DNA of 64,000 nucleotides from Flavobacteriaceae bacterium (GTDB lineage: Bacteria > Bacteroidota > Bacteroidia > Flavobacteriales > Flavobacteriaceae): contig SIHP01000015.1 of the NCBI GenBank assembly GCA_004762155.1, forward strand, positions 62,001 to 126,000, in the 5' to 3' direction. A program made the position numbers and the translations under genes. The notes below the pieces were generated by a model that worked only from the letters and a program-made list of their open reading frames with translations, made no database searches and was not told where the DNA came from. This document shows positions 59,591 to 64,000 of the stretch, in pieces. Numbering within the stretch: position 1 is the first letter of the stretch; the number at the start of each line of letters is the position of its first letter.

Positions 59591-62500
59591 ATGAAAACAC
59601 TACAATTAAGCATCCTTGCGATGTTAGTTACTCTTGTTGGTTATGCGCAGGAGCTAACACAAAGAGAAGAATACTTTAATCCACCAACAATAATACCTCC
59701 TTCTCCTACAATTAGTAATCTTATGAATTTTACTAATTTCCCTGCAAATAATTCAACAGGAATTCCGAATATTTCTATACCTATTTTTAGTACAAAAACA
59801 AGAGATAATAATTTATCTATTAATCTATCTCTTAATTATCATCCAAATGGTGTAATGGTAAAAAATTATGCAGGCATATTGGGCACTGGATGGTCTATGT
59901 TTTCTGGAGGTGCTATATCAAGAGTTATGAAAGGTATGCCAGATGAAACCAGTTTTTATGGCGTACTTAACAACGGATATTATAATTACACTAACCAAAC
60001 GATAGAAGAGAGAGAACAATTTTTATATGATGTTGCTAAAGGATGTTATGATGGTGAGCCAGATTCTTTTAGTTTTAATTTCTTCGGTCATAGTGGTAAA
60101 CTAATTTTGTATAAAGATATCCAGAGTATAAATCAAATATACATTGATTCTGAAAGTAATTTAAAAATTAACACCAACTATAATCAAGACGGCCAAATTG
60201 ATAGTTTTGTAATTACTGATGACCAAGGTTATATCTATTATTTTGAAGACAAGGAAATTACAACAGTAAATAAATGGGCAAACACCTATTTACCTTCTGA
60301 AAATAAATATGTTTTACAATATCCTTCTCCTGTAGATCTTTATACTTCTTCATGGAATTTAACAAGAATTGATGCGTTTAACAACGAAGAACTTTTAACG
60401 TTTGAATATGATGACATTCTTGAGGTTACAGAAAATTATTCCTATTCTGAAAATATTATTGACGATAGTTTTTTAGCAAATGAATATTATAGATTAAATT
60501 GGATGAGTTCAACCTTTAAAACTAAATTATTACCCGAAAGAACAACTTCACAAACAAGAAGTACTATTAGTACTAATAAATTAAAAAAAATAACAATAAC
60601 TGATATTGGAGAAATTGATTTTACTAATGAAAAAGGTAGGCTAGACTATTTGACGATAAACAATGGAGAACAAACAGGTGCATTATTAAAAGATTTATCC
60701 GTAAAGAATATACATGGAAAAGAAATTAAAAAATTCTCTTTCATTTATTCTTATGAAGGAGAAGGAAATCGTTTGTTTTTGAAAGAATTAGTTGACGAAT
60801 ATTTAACCACTAATGACAACATTGAAACAATATCAAATAATGAAGATTTAAGGTATCATTTTAACTATAATGATCCGCACCTATTACCTAATACAGAATC
60901 AAAAAACACTGATTACTGGGGTTTTTTTAATAATGCATATAACAATAATTCTATACCTGTATTTTCTGATTTAGATTATACTGAAGGTGGTAATAGAGAA
61001 ACTGACGAACGATATTGTACTACAGGATTACTAAAAGAAATTATCTATCCTACTGGGGGGCTAACTAGTTATGATTTTGAAGCTAACACATATAGTTATA
61101 TTAGAGATGAGGATTTAACCGAATACACTAATGATAGCAATAATAATATTGAAAAAAAGAATTTCAATGGCACATTAAATTCTAATTTTACAGAAACTAA
61201 TTTTTCTCACTTTGTTTCTATAGACTATCAACAATCTGTAACATTAAATTTATTAGGAATTGATAATAATGATTTTTATTACGGAGAAGACAAAAATTTA
61301 TTTAGGGTAAGACTAACACCAGTAAAAATAGAAAACAGCAAAGTAGATTATATAATAGACGACACAAGAGATTTTAAACTCATAGAGCTAGATGATTGTA
61401 CATCTTGTTTAACAGCATCAAAAGATATTGTTTTAGATGAAGGTTTTTATCATATAGAACTAGAACCAATAGGTTTTACTAAAGGTATTACTCCATTAGA
61501 ATTTAATCTTATATTTTCGTATTTTTCTTATAAGAGCGATGAAGATATAACCCCATATAAAGTTGGTGGAGGTGTACGCCTAAAAGAAATTAAAAAATTT
61601 GAAAGTAAAGATGATCTTACTCCTGTATTGCACAGGTCGTTTCTGTATAATTTAAATGAAGATGCAAATAAAAGTAGTGGTTCTTTAGTTGCTAAATTTC
61701 CTGTTCATAAATATGAGATATCTTACTCTAACTTCAATGACATTATTTCATCTTCTGGTACTACAAGACCAGGTGAAACTTTTACGATTCCTTATCATGT
61801 TATCACTGATTACAACAACCTACCTTCTTCTGAGTCTTCATTGGTAGAATATAAAAATGTAACTATTAGAAATCATAATACTAAAAATAATCAAACCTTA
61901 AACACATTACAAACTTATAATACCTCCATAGATTACCCTGACGAGGGAGGAAATGCTTTTCCTTTTATACCCATAAATAGTAATAGCTGGAAAAGAGGTA
62001 AACTAAAAGAAGTAGAAATACATGATAGTATGGAGAGTTTAGTTAAAAAATCAACTTTTAATTATATTTTTCACGAGAGAAGTTCAATAGAAGATTTAGT
62101 AACCATTTCAACCGTGCTAAACAATTGTGCATATGAATCAAGGTACTCTAAATGTACTGGATATGATGAAACATCAACAAATTATAGTTGCTCAAACGTT
62201 CTTGATTATGTAGTGAACAGAACATATAAATTAAATTCAGGAGTTGCCTTATTGAGCGAGCAAACTGAAACGTCTTTTTTCTCGAATGGTTCAAATAGTT
62301 CTAAAACAATATATGGCTATAATTTAAATATCCATAATTACCCAACTAATATTACAAATTACATTCAAGGAGATAATTCATCATCAGTGCTGTCTTTACT
62401 TCAAAACAATACATCAGATTATACCTATATAGAAAATCAAATATTTTATCCACAAGATATAATTACACCTACAGACCCTGTAAAAGAATTAATTGACCAA

Positions 62501-63103
62501 AACAGGCTTTCATTACCAGTTAAAAGCTTCAGATATTACGGTAAATCTACTGATCGTTCAGTTCTAAAGATATCAGAAACATATAACATTTATAGTAACT
62601 GGGGAGATGATTTAGTTTTACCAGAAACCATCCAAAGCAGCAAATCAGATTTAGCTCTAGAAGATCGAGTAGTTTATCATAATTACGACGCTAAAGGAAA
62701 CCCAGTAGAAGTAAGTAAAAAAGATGGAACAAAAATCTATTACGTTTGGGGATATAACCAAACACAACCTATTGCTAAAATTGAAGGATACGATGCAATT
62801 AGCAGTACTCAATTATCAGTAATCAATCAAGTGATTTCAGCATCAAATTTAGATGATGATACAACAATAGGTAGTTTAGGTAACGAAGGAACATTACGCA
62901 TAAAACTACAAGAATTACGCGAAGCATTACCAGAAGCTCAAGTAACTACTTTTACCTACGATCCTTTAATTGGCGTCACAAGTATTACCGATCCAAGAGG
63001 ACAAACTATTTATTACCAATACGATGGTTTTAACCGTTTGGAGTTTATAAAAGACAAAGACGGAAACATTTTAAAAGAAAACCAATACAACTATAAAAAC
63101 TAA
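59591..63103 (+). CDS. Large secreted RHS/YD-repeat-associated protein
   Basis: The 1170-residue product has a signal peptide (MKTLQLSILAMLVTLVGYAQ). The first 350 residues (SIPIFSTKTRDNNLSINLSLNYHPNGVMVKNYAGILGTGWS) resemble the SpvB-like/RHS shell start seen in flavobacteria. The C-terminus carries YD-type motifs: VVYHNYDAKGNPVEVSKKDG with YYVWGYNQTQPIAKIEGYD (about 1030-1075) and FTYDPLIGVTSITDPRGQ with YYQYDGFNRLEFIKDKDG (about 1120-1160). It ends inside the repeat region, without a toxin or sorting domain. The next RHS protein starts six bases later, so the two are made together, probably as parts of one exported assembly. Confidence 0.9.
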   Translation: MKTLQLSILAMLVTLVGYAQELTQREEYFNPPTIIPPSPTISNLMNFTNFPANNSTGIPNISIPIFSTKTRDNNLSINLSLNYHPNGVMVKNYAGILGTGWSMFSGGAISRVMKGMPDETSFYGVLNNGYYNYTNQTIEEREQFLYDVAKGCYDGEPDSFSFNFFGHSGKLILYKDIQSINQIYIDSESNLKINTNYNQDGQIDSFVITDDQGYIYYFEDKEITTVNKWANTYLPSENKYVLQYPSPVDLYTSSWNLTRIDAFNNEELLTFEYDDILEVTENYSYSENIIDDSFLANEYYRLNWMSSTFKTKLLPERTTSQTRSTISTNKLKKITITDIGEIDFTNEKGRLDYLTINNGEQTGALLKDLSVKNIHGKEIKKFSFIYSYEGEGNRLFLKELVDEYLTTNDNIETISNNEDLRYHFNYNDPHLLPNTESKNTDYWGFFNNAYNNNSIPVFSDLDYTEGGNRETDERYCTTGLLKEIIYPTGGLTSYDFEANTYSYIRDEDLTEYTNDSNNNIEKKNFNGTLNSNFTETNFSHFVSIDYQQSVTLNLLGIDNNDFYYGEDKNLFRVRLTPVKIENSKVDYIIDDTRDFKLIELDDCTSCLTASKDIVLDEGFYHIELEPIGFTKGITPLEFNLIFSYFSYKSDEDITPYKVGGGVRLKEIKKFESKDDLTPVLHRSFLYNLNEDANKSSGSLVAKFPVHKYEISYSNFNDIISSSGTTRPGETFTIPYHVITDYNNLPSSESSLVEYKNVTIRNHNTKNNQTLNTLQTYNTSIDYPDEGGNAFPFIPINSNSWKRGKLKEVEIHDSMESLVKKSTFNYIFHERSSIEDLVTISTVLNNCAYESRYSKCTGYDETSTNYSCSNVLDYVVNRTYKLNSGVALLSEQTETSFFSNGSNSSKTIYGYNLNIHNYPTNITNYIQGDNSSSVLSLLQNNTSDYTYIENQIFYPQDIITPTDPVKELIDQNRLSLPVKSFRYYGKSTDRSVLKISETYNIYSNWGDDLVLPETIQSSKSDLALEDRVVYHNYDAKGNPVEVSKKDGTKIYYVWGYNQTQPIAKIEGYDAISSTQLSVINQVISASNLDDDTTIGSLGNEGTLRIKLQELREALPEAQVTTFTYDPLIGVTSITDPRGQTIYYQYDGFNRLEFIKDKDGNILKENQYNYKN

Positions 63104-63109
63104 GCAGCT

Positions 63110-64000
63110 ATGAAAAAGTTAGTATATATACTATTGTTTGTGCCTTTATTGGTTTTAGGACAAACAACCACAGAAAATTATGTTTTAAGTAAAACCTATA
63201 AAAAAGCCACGACAACAGCTGTAGTAGAAAACGACAAAGATTCTGTAATTACTGCCATCCAATATTTTGATGGTTTAGGAAGAATAAAACAAAGTATTGC
63301 AGTAGAAGCTGGGGGAAATACCATTTCTAGTAACAATATTCCTATTGATTGGACTTCTGGAAATATAGGTTCTACTGATTTTTATAATAGAAATGGAACA
63401 GACTCAGAAAACCAAATAATAAGTGGAACTACTCCTTTTGGTAATACTGATTTATTATGGGAATGTATTCCTGACGTTACCAATAATGCAGATGGGGGTT
63501 GGAATAGCGATTATACTACTATTGATAATACTAAGACCTATCGTTATTCTGTTTGGGTAAAGAAAAATCAGGTAGGAACTAATGACTTAGGTAGAACTTG
63601 GCATGGAACCCAAAATGTAAATAATTTAAGTGGAACGACTAATGGTAATCCTTATTTTTGGGTAGGTCATTTACCACAAGCAAATACTTGGTATTTAATA
63701 GTTGGTATAATACATCCTCATAATTATTCAGGTTCAGATACTGGTGTCAGTGGTGTTTATGATGTAAATGGAAACAAAGTTTTAGACGGTACTGAATTTA
63801 AATGGAGAGCAGAATTAAACACTTCACGATTTAGAAGTTATTTATATTATTGTACAGACACCAGTGTTCGTCAATACTTTTGGAGTCCTTTATTACAACA
63901 AATAGATGGAAGCGAATTGGCTATAGAAGATATTGTATCAAGAGAAGAAACTTTAGTAGCTTCAGAAGAAATAAAAGATATTGTTACGCATTATGAGTAT
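63110..64000 (+). CDS. DUF6443-type RHS protein with inserted jelly-roll-like domain (3' end missing)
   Basis: The frame runs off the window; 297 residues are visible. A signal peptide (LVYILLFVPLLVLGQ) is followed by the DUF6443 head: TENYVLSKTYKKA and AIQYFDGLGRIKQSIAVEAGGN (49-70), normally continuing directly into KDIVTHYEY, here found only at 289-297. The intervening residues 71-285 look like an independent beta-sandwich (TYRYSVWVKK, WYLIVGIIHPHNYSG, FKWRAELNTSRFRSYLYY, RQYFWSPLLQQIDGSE), similar to domains of phage and surface fibre proteins. RHS repeats and any C-terminal toxin would lie beyond 64000. Confidence 0.85.
   Translation, partial: MKKLVYILLFVPLLVLGQTTTENYVLSKTYKKATTTAVVENDKDSVITAIQYFDGLGRIKQSIAVEAGGNTISSNNIPIDWTSGNIGSTDFYNRNGTDSENQIISGTTPFGNTDLLWECIPDVTNNADGGWNSDYTTIDNTKTYRYSVWVKKNQVGTNDLGRTWHGTQNVNNLSGTTNGNPYFWVGHLPQANTWYLIVGIIHPHNYSGSDTGVSGVYDVNGNKVLDGTEFKWRAELNTSRFRSYLYYCTDTSVRQYFWSPLLQQIDGSELAIEDIVSREETLVASEEIKDIVTHYEY

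Overview
The window is a piece of chromosome from a marine-type member of the Flavobacteriaceae (Bacteroidota); Tenacibaculum- or Polaribacter-like genera are plausible but I cannot name the genus. The evidence is very AT-rich DNA (roughly 30% GC by eye), repeated matches to the Bacteroidota -7 promoter element TAnnTTTG, an alternative complex III/cytochrome oxidase operon, SusC/CirA-like receptors with N-terminal carboxypeptidase-regulatory-like domains, LytS/LytTR signalling, DUF2723 and DUF6443/RHS proteins, and dispersed repeats of a kind I associate with this family. Most of the window is housekeeping. I see no CRISPR array, integrase, transposase, rRNA or prophage.

Layout. 1-4.7 kb: the 3' part of a DsbD-type reductase, a 585-base gap, a thioester-reductase-like SDR protein and a YifB/ComM ATPase. 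5-9.2 kb: an outer-membrane beta-barrel protein followed by an overlapping LytS-type kinase/LytTR regulator pair. 9.4-13.8 kb: a TlpA-like lipoprotein, a TetR regulator with a matched operator in front of itself and of an AhpD-like gene, a lipoprotein, a small unknown gene and ferritin. 13.9-17.7 kb (mixed strands): a tail-fibre-like secreted protein, ahcY and a phosphopantetheinyl transferase. 17.9-23.4 kb: a lipoprotein, PnuC, a NadR-like kinase, ArfB, then a TPP riboswitch in front of a TonB-dependent receptor, which suggests vitamin uptake. 23.4-28 kb (minus): ruvB, SulP transporter, a persulfide dioxygenase/rhodanese fusion and a small rhodanese, forming a sulfane-sulfur cluster. 28-39.7 kb (minus): actABCDEF-ctaCD, the quinol-to-oxygen respiratory supercomplex. 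39.9-46.1 kb: a SPOR protein, the rimP-nusA-infB operon, a universal stress protein and tRNA-Gln(TTG). 46.3-59.2 kb: DUF2723 glycosyltransferase, a cysteine-less thioredoxin-fold protein, metallophosphoesterase, polA, fabD, yhhQ, an ABC permease, thioesterase, nuclease and TRIC channel. 59.6-64 kb: two tandem secreted RHS-type proteins, the second cut by the window end.

The items most worth a second look are: a 215-residue jelly-roll-like insertion in the DUF6443 head of the last RHS protein; a dispersed element with conserved ends and variable middle (two copies); the TetR/AhpD operator pair; the PnuC-kinase-TPP-riboswitch receptor group; a terminator-like hairpin in the rimP-nusA-infB leader; the histidine-rich insertion in ActF and the six-haem ActA; and SulP starting at TTG immediately after the ruvB stop. 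I did not find a clearly new multi-gene system; the RHS locus is the best candidate, and its business end lies outside the window.
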